From contig CAJNDS010000446.1 in assembly GCA_905221605.1 (NCBI GenBank), forward strand, positions 1,532,904-1,596,903: 64,000 nt of DNA, given 5' to 3'. The DNA comes from Symbiodinium natans (taxonomy: Eukaryota; Sar; Dinophyceae; Suessiales; Symbiodiniaceae). This document shows, one piece after another, positions 21,201-28,793 of this stretch. The notes below the pieces were generated by a model. It saw nothing but the letters and a program-made list of their open reading frames with translations. It was not told the DNA's origin and made no database searches. The position numbers and the translations under genes are program-made. Positions within the stretch are counted from its first letter, which is position 1, and the number at the start of each line of letters is the position of its first letter.

Positions 21201-24200
21201 GATCCTGATGTGAAGGTGCCCGAGCGTACTAAACCCTAAACCGTAAACTCTAAACCCTAAACTCCCAGGTCCTTGAGGGCTTCTTGTCCCCTCCCTGCAC
21301 CGCTTGAGCGGCGGAATTCTATGCTCGAATTGAGGGTTGTTTTGGCTCAAGTCCTGCCCGTTAGCACGTCCCATCTCCTCCATCCAGGACGAGAAGAGAG
21401 CGATGAGCTGGAGTGGTTCGGAGAGCATGTCCTGCGACGAAGATGTCCTCGCAACGCCACCCACGCATTTCGAGATGAACATCAGCTTGCGGATGCCCTC
21501 TGGCAAAGCAATCCCTCTACGTGTTGATTCGCACGGGCGCACGGACTTCATCATGCAGCAGGCCTTGCAGCAGATCCCTGGAGGTCATAACAGGTTTCCG
21601 CAGCTGATCCTCAACGGGAAGATGTTGGGGAGCTGTGCCTGCATCTCAGCATGCGGCATCACTGAAGGCAGTGAGCTGAACCTCTTCCTTTGTCATGACC
21701 CCCCGAATGGTCCTGGCGACATGGAGGGAGCGCCTCAGTGTTTCGGGTGCCCCGTCTGTGATGAGAGTGATGAGCAGTCGCCCTCCTCAGACATCACCAT
21801 GCACTGCTGAGAAACGTTCCCCACATCAAGGCTCACTTGGAGCCCATGTAAAGCCAAATGTAAAGATCTCTTGTCTGATCTCTTGTCTCCCACCACGGAA
21901 GACTGAGTGATGCCGATGAAGAGCCCCAATTTTTTCAGGTGGCCTCCGTGCCTCCGAGCACTCACTTGGGGCTCCCACTCTTCTGGCTTCTCTCACCCCG
22001 GGCGGTTCTGCTAAACCCTAAACCCTAAACCCTAAACCCCAAACCCTAAACCCTAAACCCTTATGCTACTCTTTGAACTCCCGTGTATAGATGAGGAAGT
22101 CTGCCTGCGGTCGTAGTTGCCCTACAAGTAGGGGCCCCCGAGTTCAACATAGCCTTAAATTGGGTTATGAGTCATATTGTTTGGGTTTAGGGGTTTAGGG
22201 TTTAGGGTTTAGGGTTTAGGGTTTAGGGTTTAGGGTTTAGGGTTTAGGGTTCAGGGTTCAGGGTTTAGGTTATAATTCCCCTAGCTAAAGTTAGTACAGT
22301 AATAAGGGGCCCCCCCTACTTGTACAAGTTGTACATTGTACAGCAGCAATGGTGACAGCAAAACCTGTGGCTGGAAAGTGCCAGGCGAGTGGACTGGGGC
22401 TTAGGGTTGAGTTATGTCCACGAGAACGAGACTCCTGATTGTTACCTGGATCTTCGGGTTACTTGGGAAGAATTTGCCAATTTTAGGCACTGTACTTCCC
22501 AAGAGAGAGCTAGATGTCTAGTTTTTGTTGGGGCGCCGAGTTCAATTTAGCTGACTTCCTCTTGGCAAGCTGAGATGTGGGATCTTGTGTTGTAGCTCCT
22601 GAGTCGAGTCCTCAAAGCCCTATAGTAGAAGCCAAAAAGTTGGAAACTCAATAGCCTCAATCCCTAAGAGTAAGTATAGGGAATCCCAGCACGATTTGTC
22701 CTTACAAAGGTTTCCAACTTTTTTGGGTTTACTGTAAGCCCTAAACCCGAATCCAAAAAAACCTAAACCCTTCAAACTTTTTTCGGGTGAACATTTTTGG
22801 GGTCCTTGTTATCAAGGAATCCTTCTATTTGGGGGTCTATGTTCGGGGTCCCTATTTTTCCGCAATCCCCCGTGTCATAGGCGCCAGTGTCTTGCAAGAC
22901 AACCTCTAGGAGTTAAAGAAATCAGAAAAGCATGTGCAACAAGAGTTGAAGTTGAAGTAATGGCAAGTTTCCAGATTTAGATTTAAATTCGGTCGGAAAG
23001 GTAGCCAAGTGAAAGCATACAGTGAAATTGGAATCAAGGCAGACATGTAGCCAGCTACAACTTGCTTGGTCTTCTTCCTTCGGGCTCTTTTGCTCTATGT
23101 TTGATCTTGTTGGCGTTTTGCATGAACTGCCTCCCTTTTCGCTTAAGCTCCATCATGTGGCTTGCCTGCTTGAAGCAACGAACTTTAGGGTTTATAGGGT
23201 TTAGGGTTTAGGGTTTAGGGGTACCAGCTCCATGTGGCTGCAGATCATCATCACGGGTTCAAACGCAGCCATCACGAAAAAGATGGCACCGTTGAAAAGA
23301 GTAGTCCTTACCCAGGCAGTGGCTGATTCTGTCAGGTTTTAGGGTTTATTAGGGTTTAGGGTTTAGGGCTGGGTTTAGGGTTTAAAGGGTTTAGGGTGTA
23401 ATATCTTGGTAGCCCAGTGGTGCCCTTTTCCCGCTTTTTTGGGTTCAAGGCCCGCTTATAAAGTATCCAACCCAAAAAGGGTGCCCTGAGTATGTGATGG
23501 TTACGGGGCTACCAAAGATTTCGTGTTCAGCATCAGACCTTCTTTTCTCTCTCCCGTTTTGAAGGTTGGTGTCAAAGTTTCAACTACTGGGCGCTCGAGA
23601 CTTCTGGGAACCCTAGACCCTAAGGTTTAGGGTTTAGGGTTTAGGGTTGAGGGTTTAGGGTTTTTGGTTTAGGGTTTAGGGTTTAGGGTTTAGGGTTTAG
23701 GGTTTAGGGACTCCTAACACCTAATACAAAAAGTTCTTTCAACTCCACCAAATTCCTGCAAGACCGGGTCGGGCAGCTCGGGCTTCGAGTGGTTTGACGT
23801 GACGATCTTCCTCTGAACGACACCCCAGAGACTCCTGATCCATCTAAGGAACCCTCCTATGTTTTTAAGGGGTTTTCCTGAATTCAGTAATATTCTTTCA
23901 GCCATATAAGGAACCCTTATATATTTTGAGAGATATTCGTTAATTGAGGTGTGGATTGGAGTCCCTGGGTTTCATCGGGCACTTGATCCGCTTCTTGAAC
24001 GTAAGCCAGGAAAGCAAGGGAACCCTTGTTTTTTTTTGGGCGGGGTGTTTATAGGGCTTGTGTGGTGCTTTTTCTCTTCAAGGGGCTTCTCGGCTTTATG
24101 GGGCTTCTAGGGGTTTATAGAAAGGTTTTTGGGAGGGTTTATCTTTCTCCTTCCCAGGCCAACGACACCGTCCGGCTGGAATTGGAAACCGGCAAGGCGC

Positions 24201-27200
24201 CCTGTGTTTAAAGCCTCTACAAGGAGGGGCCCCCTTACTATACCAACTATAGTTAAGGGACTTATAACCTAATTTAGGATCCTTATAACCTAATTTAGGG
24301 TCCTTATAACTCTACTTATAACTAGGGAGGCCCGTCCTTGTAGGTGGAGGTTCATGGGACTGATTAACCATGTATATCTGTACGTCTCTCCCACTTATAA
24401 GGTCCTTAAGTGCCCTAATATGGTTAGAAGTACAGTTATAAGCTATAACTGGTTAAGAAGTATCATGAACCTCTGAGCAAAGCCCTATAAGCCCCGTAAA
24501 CCTCATAAACCCGATACACCCTGTCAATTTCCCTATAAGCCCCGCAAGCCCCGTAAACCCTTTTCTTTTGCCTGCAGCGGTTCAGAACCTTCAAGCACGG
24601 GATCTTGAGGTGTTGGGGCATCACACGTTTCAAGTGTTGGGGTTTAGGGCTTGGTGGGGTCAACTTGGGCTGAAAGCGCCTAAACCCTAAACCTGAAACC
24701 TGGAAACTCCTCCCTCGTAAGTAAGTCCTCCTTAAGTCCCTACGCCTCCGACAGATCATGGACCACTTGAAGTTCGAGGTCGGCAACACGGCGCTTTGGC
24801 TCGGTTTAGGGTTTAGGGTTTAGAGTTTAGGGTTTAGGGTTTAGGGGTTAGGGTTTAGGGTCTAGGGTTTAGGGTTTAGGGTTTGGGGTGGTTTAGGGTT
24901 TGGGGTTTAGGTTCTTGGCGGTTTGTACGGGGGGCTCGGCAATTGCAACCTAGAAATTACAGGCCCGATAAACCCGTCGACCCTTTGACCCCCTCTAAGC
25001 TCTATATACCCATAAACTCCATACCGATGCCACGACCGACACTCGGCTTCTGCAGAAGCAGCAGCTGTGCCAGGTCGTTTAGGGTTTAGCGTTCAGGGTT
25101 TAGGGTTTAGGGTTTGGGGTTTAGGGGTTAGGGTTTAGAGCCACACCTCAGCAATAAACTGGCTTGGGCGAGGTTCGACTCCGGCACCCCGCCAAGTGTA
25201 TCCAAACGGTTTAGGGTTCAGGGTTTAGGGTTTCGGGTTTAGCGCTTAGGGTTTAGGTTTTAGGGTTTAGGGTTTAGGGGTTAGGGTTTAACCCTAAACC
25301 CTAAACCCTAAACCCTAAACCCTAAACCCTAAACCCTAAACCCTAAACCCTAAAGGGTTTGGGGTTCAAGGTCCGGTTCAAGGTTCCCTTACCAAGGAAC
25401 CAGCACAAAAGTGGGGGCCCTTATTATGGTATGGTTACTGGGCTACCAAGTCAAACTGAGTAGCATGCGAAGGGCGCCGACTTCTTTTTAAGGAGTTGCT
25501 GGGGCGGGGGGGGGGGGGGGGCACAGCTACGCTTCTGATCATCACCTTAAGTAGGACCCAGACTAGGCCCTCATTGCACCTTTTTTTGGGGTGTAGGGTG
25601 GCCTTTTGGGCGCATGTCAAACAAGAAAGGGCACCTTCTTCAAGGCTAGCCTAAACCCTGAACCCGGCACCCTAAACCCTAAACCCTAGCCCTAAACCCT
25701 AAACCCTCGTAGGTTACTCTTGGTTCTAGTTAAGGTGATGATCAGCGGCGGAAACAACATTGGCCGGGTCGGCACCATCACACACCGCGAGAAGCACCCC
25801 GGTTCTTTCGAGATCATCCATATCAAGGCCCGGGCTCAGGGTTTGGGGTTTAGGGTTAGGGTTGTTTAGGGTTGAGGGTTTTAAGGTTTGGGGTTTTGGG
25901 GTTTTGGGGTTTTGGGGTATGGGGGTTTAGGGTTGAGGGGTTTAGTGTTTAGGGTTTAGAGGTTTAGGGTCTAGGGTTACCTTGGGATGTTCTGTGTTAC
26001 TCTAAAAGTCCTTAATGGGGGATTGTAGTACACCCTATTCTAATCCCTTTTAAGGACTGTTAGTATAAGGGCAAGCATCCCAAGCTTAGGGTTATCTAGG
26101 GTTCCTGGGATCTGATCAAAGAGCCAAGGTCAACCATATGCGGGTTGCATAGGGCACGAAAGTACTGCACAAACCTTTGTTGCATGGCTGTTATGTCTTT
26201 TTTTCTCACATAATGTATGCTACCAAAAACTGTCCACACATTGATTGCATGTCCATCCCAATTTGTTCCCTGGCAGCCCTGGAACTTCAAAGTAGTTTTT
26301 GCTTGACACTTGACCAGGGGGGGGGCTAGGTTTAAGGTGCGTAGTGTTTCGGTTCTCAGGTTCGGGTTTAAGGTCGGTTTCCCGCAGGGTTTGCGGTTTA
26401 GCGAATGGGTTTTAGGATTTGCAAGGGTGGTAATACTTTGTGGGTTGAGACAGTTCAAAGATTACGGCTGAGGGGCTGAAATGGCTAGGAGCTAGTGGGG
26501 AGCCTGTGCCGTAGGTTTAGGGTTTAGGGTTTAGGGTTTAGGGTGTAGGGTCTAGGGTTTAGGGTTTAAAGTTTAGGGTTTAGGGTTTTGGGTCTCCCGA
26601 CAACGTTTGGCATAGAAGCCTTCGGCTGTTTCATTGAAGGTTCGAAAGTACCCACGGTAAGGGTTGTACCTTTTAGAATGTGCATATGTATGTTTGTATA
26701 TATGCATACACATGCATGAATTGCATGCATGCATCCATGTATGCATTATGTACTATAACACAGAGTATGCATTCAACAGCAACAGAATGCCCTCTAATGT
26801 AACAAGATTTCTTCTACATGAAGATTATAGACTGCCCATGAACCGTCAAGTAAGCTGGGAAGCAAGCTGCCCCGGACGCCAGGACAGCGCCGGACATAGC
26901 TTCAACACCCGCCTGGAGAACGTCTTCGTCATCGGCCAGGCGGGGGATCTGCTCGGCATCTTGCTTGAAGGGGTTTAGGGTTTACAGGGTTTGTAGGTTT
27001 TCTAGGGTTTCTAGGGTTTCTAGGGGTTTCTGGGGTTTAATGTTGAACCCTGTTTACTGTTGAGGCTGGATGTTGCCCTGTTTACACGGCCCCGGGGGTT
27101 TATATGATTTTACTAGGGAGGAGTTTAGTCAAGTTTAAACGGGGCAGCGATGCCCGGCAATCTTTTTTAAAGGTGCGAAGGCGCCCCACGTGGAATTTTC

Positions 27201-28671
27201 TTACGGCGCCCGGACGATTTTACCTTAAACAGGGACGCCCAAACAGTCAGGGTGTCCTCACACAGCCCAATTGACTTTTTAGAGGAGGCCCCTACCGAAC
27301 AGGGTCCAGCATTCTAGGGATTATGGGGTTTATAGGATTTATAGGGTTTAGGGTTTAGCTTGTAAGCCCAAATTACCAAAGGTTTTACGGGTTATACCTA
27401 TTAATTAAGGGGTAAATACCGCTAAACTGTAGGTAATTGGGGTTGTAGGCAGGGTTTGAGGTTTGGGTTTCGTAGGCTGCGGCTTCAAGGGGACACTCGA
27501 CTTCAAAACCCCAAACCCCAAACCCGAAGCCTTAGCTCGGCCTAAACCCTTAGCCTTATATAACCCTCAACCCCAAACCCCAAACCCTAAATCCGAAGCC
27601 CTAAACCCTAAACCCTAAACCCTAAACCCTAAACCCTAAACCCTAAACCCTAAACCCTAAACCCTAAACCCTAAACCCTAAACCTTTCTATCTTCAAGCC
27701 ACCGCGTTTCAGGCGACCAAGCCCTGGATTTCGCTGCCGAAGGGCAACGGCGTGAAGCTGAGCATCGTGGAGGACCCCCTACGCCCGGGTGCGACTAGAG
27801 TTTTGGGTTTTTTGTTTGGGTTTTTGGTGTGGTTTAGGGTTTAGGGTTTAGGGTTTAGGGCTAGGGTTTAGGGTTCAGGGTCTAGGGCTTAGGTGGCCTG
27901 AACCCTAAACCCTGAAACCCTACAACCCTAAAGCAAACTAAACCCTCAACCCCCCCCCCCCCCCCCCCCCCCCCTAATCCACAGCTTAGAGCCCTGGAAG
28001 CACATGCAGAACAAGTAGCCCTGAAGCCCTTCTGGGTCCGTAAACCCCAAAGTTTAAAACTCCAAAGTCCTACATGCTATCGCCCAGGGGCATCCCAAAG
28101 CCATCAAGGGGTTTAGGGTTTAGGGTTTAGGGTTGAGGGTTTAGGGTTTAGGGTTTAGGGTTCTCAAGCTACCACACCCCAGAATCCTAAACTCTCAAAA
28201 GCCAAGTTAAAACCGTCGAAGACATCCTGAACCCTCAGCCCCTAAAGCCCTACGGCCCCACATAGTGGCCTCCCATTCGACAAAGAGATTTCGTTTTCAG
28301 ATGGCCTTCAAGGTTGGGAGTTTAGGGTTTGTAGGGCTCAGAGTTGACAGTCAGTGTAGAGTTTAAGGTTTAGGTCTTAGGGTTTAGGGTAAACCAAAAC
28401 CACGCAGAATGGCCGGGGAAGGTGCTGCCCTGATTGCGTGCTTGCATTGTGCGTGGAAGCTCGCGGTAAAGCTGTTGGCTTACAGACCAGAAGGGGGTGC
28501 TCTGCACGTACCATTAGGGGTTTGGGGTTTAGGGTTTGGGGTTTAGGGTCCAGGGTTTAGGGTTAGGTTTTCAAAACTCCAGTTTGGGGTCGACACCGCT
28601 CTCCTCCTCCGAAGGACAGATCGCAGCGCATGAGCGACGAAGTGGCAAGAGTTCGGCTTTCGGGGTTGTAA
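9259..28671 (+). CDS. RPS4: 40S ribosomal protein S4 (eS4), 18 recognised exons
   Basis: Small-subunit ribosomal protein eS4, an rRNA-binding protein of the cytosolic 40S subunit. Spliced in order, exons at 9259, 9979, 10607, 11955, 13453, 15486, 16858, 18135, 18902, 20037, 20361, 21145, 24158, 24755, 25735, 26883, 27713 and 28615 give about 267 residues, against 263 for human RPS4X. Landmarks in order: [160 protein letters not shown]. Phases fit at every junction. Introns are 289-2942 bp; 15 of 17 begin GC, one GT, one GA; 16 of 17 acceptors are AG|G. Every intron holds telomeric repeats. The initiator Met is probably on a separate upstream exon; ATG|GTGC at 9086-9091 is one candidate. The last exon is the least certain. 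Confidence 0.95.
9368..9440. repeat. 73-bp repeat shared in inverse orientation with 33375-33447
   Basis: Both copies run from the GAGAACAT side through AAGGCCCAAGTATATGCTAC to GCTTCTGGGGCTGGG, and both end directly on telomeric repeats at the CTGGG side. Confidence 0.75.
9612..9715. mobile_element. Family D element, right end decayed
   Basis: TTGGGATGTTCCCCC at the left; the right end GGGGGGAAGAACTG no longer has CATCCCAA. Confidence 0.6.
9979..10012 (+). CDS. RPS4: RPS4 exon 3
   Basis: 34 nt, [11 protein letters not shown] plus the first base of a Gly codon. Acceptor ACTCAG|G, GC donor AAAG|GCCTTT. The sequence continues exon 2 exactly as in other eS4 proteins. Confidence 0.95.
10240..10385. 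mobile_element. Hairpin-like element with an AT-rich centre, RPS4 intron 3
   Basis: GGTCCCTTTTTGGATCCC at the left against AAAAGGGACCACATTTTTG at the right, with an (AAT)n-like core. One copy only. Confidence 0.4.
10607..10648 (+). CDS. RPS4: RPS4 exon 4
   Basis: 42 nt completing Gly and reading [13 protein letters not shown] plus the first base of Arg. Acceptor GCAGCAG|G, GC donor CTGC|GCCTCT. Matches the family motif WAPRPSxGPHKLRE. Confidence 0.95.
11163..11340. mobile_element. Family A element with TSD GGGC and a telomeric array inside
   Basis: CTTGGTAGCCCAG ... GGTTACTGGCTACCAAG, flanked by GGGC at 11159-11162 and 11341-11344. Between the arms, AACCAACCCAAAACCC grades into CCCTAAA repeats (about 11224-11302). 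Confidence 0.85.
11405..11520. mobile_element. Family A element
   Basis: CTCGGTAGCCCAGGTGG ... CCTGGGCTGCCAG, no telomeric insert, no clear flanking duplication. Confidence 0.75.
11739..11917. mobile_element. Family A element with internal duplication
   Basis: CGGTAGCCCAGAGGTGCCC ... ACTGGGCTACCATG. The central part (TTTTTTGGTTCAAGGTATAC to CCAACCCCAAAAAGG) is present twice in tandem. Confidence 0.75.
11955..11974 (+). CDS. RPS4: RPS4 exon 5 (20-nt microexon)
   Basis: Only 20 nt, completing Arg and reading ECLPLI. This is exactly the segment missing between KLR of exon 4 and VMLRQ of exon 6. Acceptor CTTTCAG|G; GC donor ATT|GCAGCT. Confidence 0.88.
12149..12310. mobile_element. Family F element
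   Basis: TTGGAGGTTCATGGTACT ... AATACCATGGACCTCC, interior with several AAGTACAGTTATAAGTAC units. Other copies at 24345 and 52368. Confidence 0.85.
13046..13198. mobile_element. Family N element
   Basis: CAGGGGTATAAGGAGGGACC ... GGTCCCTCCTTTAGCCCCTG. A second copy is at 47780-47937. Confidence 0.7.
13453..13497 (+). CDS. RPS4: RPS4 exon 6
   Basis: 45 nt, [15 protein letters not shown], phase 0 at both ends. Acceptor TTTGAG|G, GC donor GAG|GCGAAG. The intron start GCGAAGAGG resembles the start of the next exon, GTGAAGATG, a possible old target duplication. Confidence 0.95.
13594..13720. repeat. Family L remnant with poly-T/poly-G core
   Basis: GTCCTTATTAATTATAAGGG, then T and G homopolymers, then GGGGACCCCGATTTTCGTAA. 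Related sequence near 16957, 22800, 33550 and 35540. Confidence 0.45.
14625..14962 (+). pseudogene. Unidentified ORF with one internal stop, RPS4 intron 6
   Basis: From ATG 14625 the frame reads [20 protein letters not shown], Ser/Arg-rich, to TGA 14793. The same frame stays open afterwards ([33 protein letters not shown]). Composition suggests a dead gag or host ORF. All frames are GC-rich and partly open, so confidence is low. Confidence 0.35.
14964..15066. mobile_element. Family B element, uninterrupted
   Basis: CTACATGTAGGGGGGC ... GGGGCCCCTACATGTAG; centre reads CCTACTCTGTAGGATATAGC with no telomeric insert. Reference for an empty site. Confidence 0.8.
15079..15187. mobile_element. Family A element, uninterrupted
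   Basis: CTTGGTAGCCCAGTGG ... GCAGGGCTATCAAG, centre AAGTAACCAACCCCAAAAAG. Starts 12 bases after the family B copy. Confidence 0.85.
15343..15442. mobile_element. Family D element
   Basis: GGGATGTTCCCCCTTATACT ... CCAGGGGGAACATCCC. Confidence 0.8.
15486..15518 (+). CDS. RPS4: RPS4 exon 7
   Basis: 33 nt, [11 protein letters not shown]. Acceptor CCCGCAG|G, GC donor AAG|GCCTGG. Phase 0 at both ends. Confidence 0.95.
16327..16410. repeat. Poly-C, poly-A and (TA)n tract
   Basis: Successive C, A and TATATA runs in RPS4 intron 7; nothing else from 16000 to 16550 except degenerate telomeric units. Confidence 0.7.
16858..16893 (+). CDS. RPS4: RPS4 exon 8
   Basis: 36 nt, [12 protein letters not shown]. 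Acceptor ATGAGAG|G, donor CCG|GCTGCT. The first four intron bases, GCTG, equal the first four bases of exon 9, as expected if an element inserted with a 4-bp duplication. Confidence 0.95.
17015..17132. repeat. (TC)n microsatellite
   Basis: TCTCTC runs with CCCTCTCCC interruptions in RPS4 intron 8. Confidence 0.8.
17699..17811. mobile_element. Family A element
   Basis: CTTTGTGATCCAGTGG ... TTGCTGGGCTACCAAG, no telomeric insert. Confidence 0.75.
17994..18112. repeat. CCCTAAA array in RPS4 intron 8
   Basis: About 16 units ending 23 bases before exon 9. Confidence 0.97.
18135..18152 (+). CDS. RPS4: RPS4 exon 9 (18-nt microexon)
   Basis: 18 nt, AGFMDV, joining YP of exon 8 to VQIEKT of exon 10 in the conserved YPAGFMDV(V) segment. 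Acceptor CGCCCAG|G, GC donor GTC|GCGCGG. Confidence 0.92.
18655..18723. repeat. TTTAGGG array in RPS4 intron 9
   Basis: About 10 perfect units, opposite orientation to the array in intron 8. Confidence 0.97.
18902..18953 (+). CDS. RPS4: RPS4 exon 10
   Basis: 52 nt, [17 protein letters not shown] plus the first base of Gly. Acceptor TCTGAG|G, GC donor AAAG|GCATCT. Confidence 0.95.
19384..19515. mobile_element. Family H element, uninterrupted
   Basis: Perfect 18-bp inverted repeat GATCCGAAGTATGGGCCC (19430-19447) / GGGCCCATACTTCGGATC (19498-19515), preceded by the family lead GGGCCCTTAGTATGGTCCC. Reference for the copy at 37217. Confidence 0.85.
19669..19774. mobile_element. Family O element, degraded
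   Basis: AAGAACCCCTCCAAACAAAT ... GTTCTTAAACAAATAGT; better copies at 49052 and 50826. Confidence 0.5.
20037..20071 (+). CDS. RPS4: RPS4 exon 11
   Basis: 35 nt completing Gly and reading [11 protein letters not shown]. Acceptor CGTCGAG|G, GC donor GAG|GCCTGC. The following intron is the shortest here (289 bp), and about half of it is TTTAGGG repeats. Confidence 0.95.
20091..20236. repeat. TTTAGGG array in RPS4 intron 11
   Basis: Starts 19 bases after exon 11 and fills half the intron. Confidence 0.97.
20361..20400 (+). CDS. RPS4: RPS4 exon 12
   Basis: 40 nt, [13 protein letters not shown] plus the first base of Gly, matching the family YKLCKVKRV segment. Acceptor GAGCCAG|G, GC donor CGAG|GCGCGT. 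Confidence 0.95.
20939..21064. mobile_element. Family I element
   Basis: CTAAGGGTAGTTACAT ... GTGAAACTACCCTAA, interior GATGGGCCCTTGGGTTTAT. Second copy at 32227-32344. Confidence 0.75.
21145..21215 (+). CDS. RPS4: RPS4 exon 13
   Basis: 71 nt completing Gly and reading [20 protein letters not shown] then DVK. Acceptor ATGCCAG|G; the only GT donor in the gene, AAG|GTGCCC. The following 2942-bp intron contains the ubiquitin-like retrogene. Confidence 0.95.
21340..21351 (+). other. Spliced-leader relic
   Basis: TTTTGGCTCAAG is identical to the last 12 bases of the conserved dinoflagellate spliced leader, and sits 51 bases upstream of an intronless ORF. Bases further 5' no longer match. Known mechanism: trans-spliced mRNAs are reverse-transcribed and reinserted, leaving leader relics in the genome. 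Confidence 0.85.
21403..21810 (+). CDS. Ubiquitin-like-domain protein, intronless retrogene inside RPS4 intron 13
   Basis: 135-codon single-exon gene starting [14 protein letters not shown] and ending at TGA 21808. Residues about 25-98 ([19 protein letters not shown] ... LILNGKMLG ... [11 protein letters not shown]) follow the ubiquitin beta-grasp pattern: a hydrophobic first strand with TGK-like turn, a helix after IMQQALQQ, an LIxxGK turn and a final strand. There is no C-terminal diglycine, so it is unlikely to be conjugated. The tail is Cys/Asp/Ser-rich ([17 protein letters not shown]) with a CPxC that could bind metal. The spliced-leader relic upstream and the lack of introns, inside a host gene whose coding exons never exceed 93 nt, mark it as a reinserted processed cDNA. 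The frame stays open upstream to 21337, so the ATG at 21403 is a choice. Its partner or process is unknown. Confidence 0.8.
   Translation: MSWSGSESMSCDEDVLATPPTHFEMNISLRMPSGKAIPLRVDSHGRTDFIMQQALQQIPGGHNRFPQLILNGKMLGSCACISACGITEGSELNLFLCHDPPNGPGDMEGAPQCFGCPVCDESDEQSPSSDITMHC
22122..22324. mobile_element. Family B element with a telomeric array at its centre
   Basis: CTACAAGTAGGGGCCCCC ... GGGCCCCCCCTACTTGTA. Centre: GAGTCATATTGTTTGGG, then TTTAGGG repeats (about 22186-22270), then TTATAATTCCCCTAGC. Uninterrupted copies lack the array. Confidence 0.88.
23217..23335 (+). other. Coding-like stretch in RPS4 intron 13
   Basis: A frame reads [20 protein letters not shown] then [14 protein letters not shown]. 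The [13 protein letters not shown] part is faintly like the LKxVLxDQxxxxP motif of the Mpv17/PMP22 family, but this is too short to assert. Confidence 0.25.
23405..23515. mobile_element. Family A element
   Basis: CTTGGTAGCCCAGTGGTGCCC ... GTTACGGGGCTACCAAA, no telomeric insert. Confidence 0.85.
24158..24196 (+). CDS. RPS4: RPS4 exon 14
   Basis: 39 nt, [13 protein letters not shown] (family VNDTVKLDLETGK). Acceptor TTCCCAG|G after a pyrimidine-rich tract, GC donor AAG|GCGCCC. Confidence 0.95.
24217..24343. mobile_element. Family C element
   Basis: CTACAAGGAGGGGCCCCC ... GGAGGCCCGTCCTTGTAG, with the repeated interior CTTATAACCTAATTTAGG. The interior naturally contains AATTTAGG(G). Confidence 0.88.
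24345..24475. mobile_element. Family F element directly beside family C
   Basis: TGGAGGTTCATGGGACT ... AGTATCATGAACCTCT, starting one base after the family C end. Confidence 0.85.
24755..24790 (+). CDS. RPS4: RPS4 exon 15
   Basis: 36 nt, [12 protein letters not shown]. Acceptor CGACAG|A, the only one not followed by G; GC donor ACG|GCGCTT. Confidence 0.95.
25355..25450. mobile_element. Family A right half, left end replaced by telomeric repeats
   Basis: GGTTCAAGGTTCCCTTACC ... GGTTACTGGGCTACCAAG; the CTTGGTAGCCC end is missing and CCCTAAA repeats abut. Confidence 0.7.
25735..25827 (+). CDS. RPS4: RPS4 exon 16 (longest)
   Basis: 93 nt beginning [13 protein letters not shown] and ending SFEIIHIK, containing the diagnostic REKHPGSFE motif. 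Acceptor GTTAAG|G, GC donor AAG|GCCCGG. Confidence 0.97.
25981..26083. mobile_element. Family D element
   Basis: CTTGGGATGTTCTGTG ... GCAAGCATCCCAAG in RPS4 intron 16. Confidence 0.75.
26099..26310 (-). other. Minus-strand coding-like stretch in RPS4 intron 16
   Basis: On the complement a frame reads [20 protein letters not shown] and [20 protein letters not shown] and [15 protein letters not shown] to a stop. It looks like real protein with less GC-rich codons than RPS4, and a C-rich tract and CAAG precede it. It is the only good minus-strand candidate here, perhaps from a mobile element or a gene fragment. Not recognised. Confidence 0.4.
26883..26939 (+). CDS. RPS4: RPS4 exon 17
   Basis: 57 nt, [19 protein letters not shown] (family DxxGxSFATRLxNVFVIG). 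Acceptor ACGCCAG|G, GC donor CAG|GCGGGG. Confidence 0.95.
27597..27684. repeat. CCCTAAA array in RPS4 intron 17
   Basis: About 12 units ending 28 bases before exon 18. Confidence 0.97.
27713..27772 (+). CDS. RPS4: RPS4 exon 18
   Basis: 60 nt, [20 protein letters not shown], closing the eS4 C-terminal domain. Acceptor TTTCAG|G. The donor is inferred as GAG|GACCCC, a GA donor; its position depends on the last exon being right. Confidence 0.93.
28413..28510 (+). other. Coding-like stretch [20 protein letters not shown]
   Basis: From ATG 28413 the frame continues [14 protein letters not shown]. It could be an exon or the start of a small gene within RPS4 intron 18. No homologue recognised. Confidence 0.3.
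28615..28671 (+). CDS. RPS4: RPS4 exon 19 (probable last exon)
   Basis: 57 nt reading [18 protein letters not shown] then TAA, after acceptor CCGAAG|G. It joins in phase to exon 18 and brings the protein to about the usual length. The tail of eS4 is poorly conserved, so the match is weak (ED-R-x-R compared with EERDKR in human). A competing coding-like stretch lies at 28413. Confidence 0.55.
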   Translation, partial: DRSQRMSDEVARVRLSGL

Positions 28672-28793
28672 GGGTTTAGGGCTTTAGGGTTTAGAGGTTT
28701 AGGGTTTAGGGTTGAGGGTTTAGGGTTGAGGGTTCAGGTTCAGGGTTCCGGTTTTAGGGCTTGGGGTTTAGGACTTAGGACTTAGGTTGCAGG

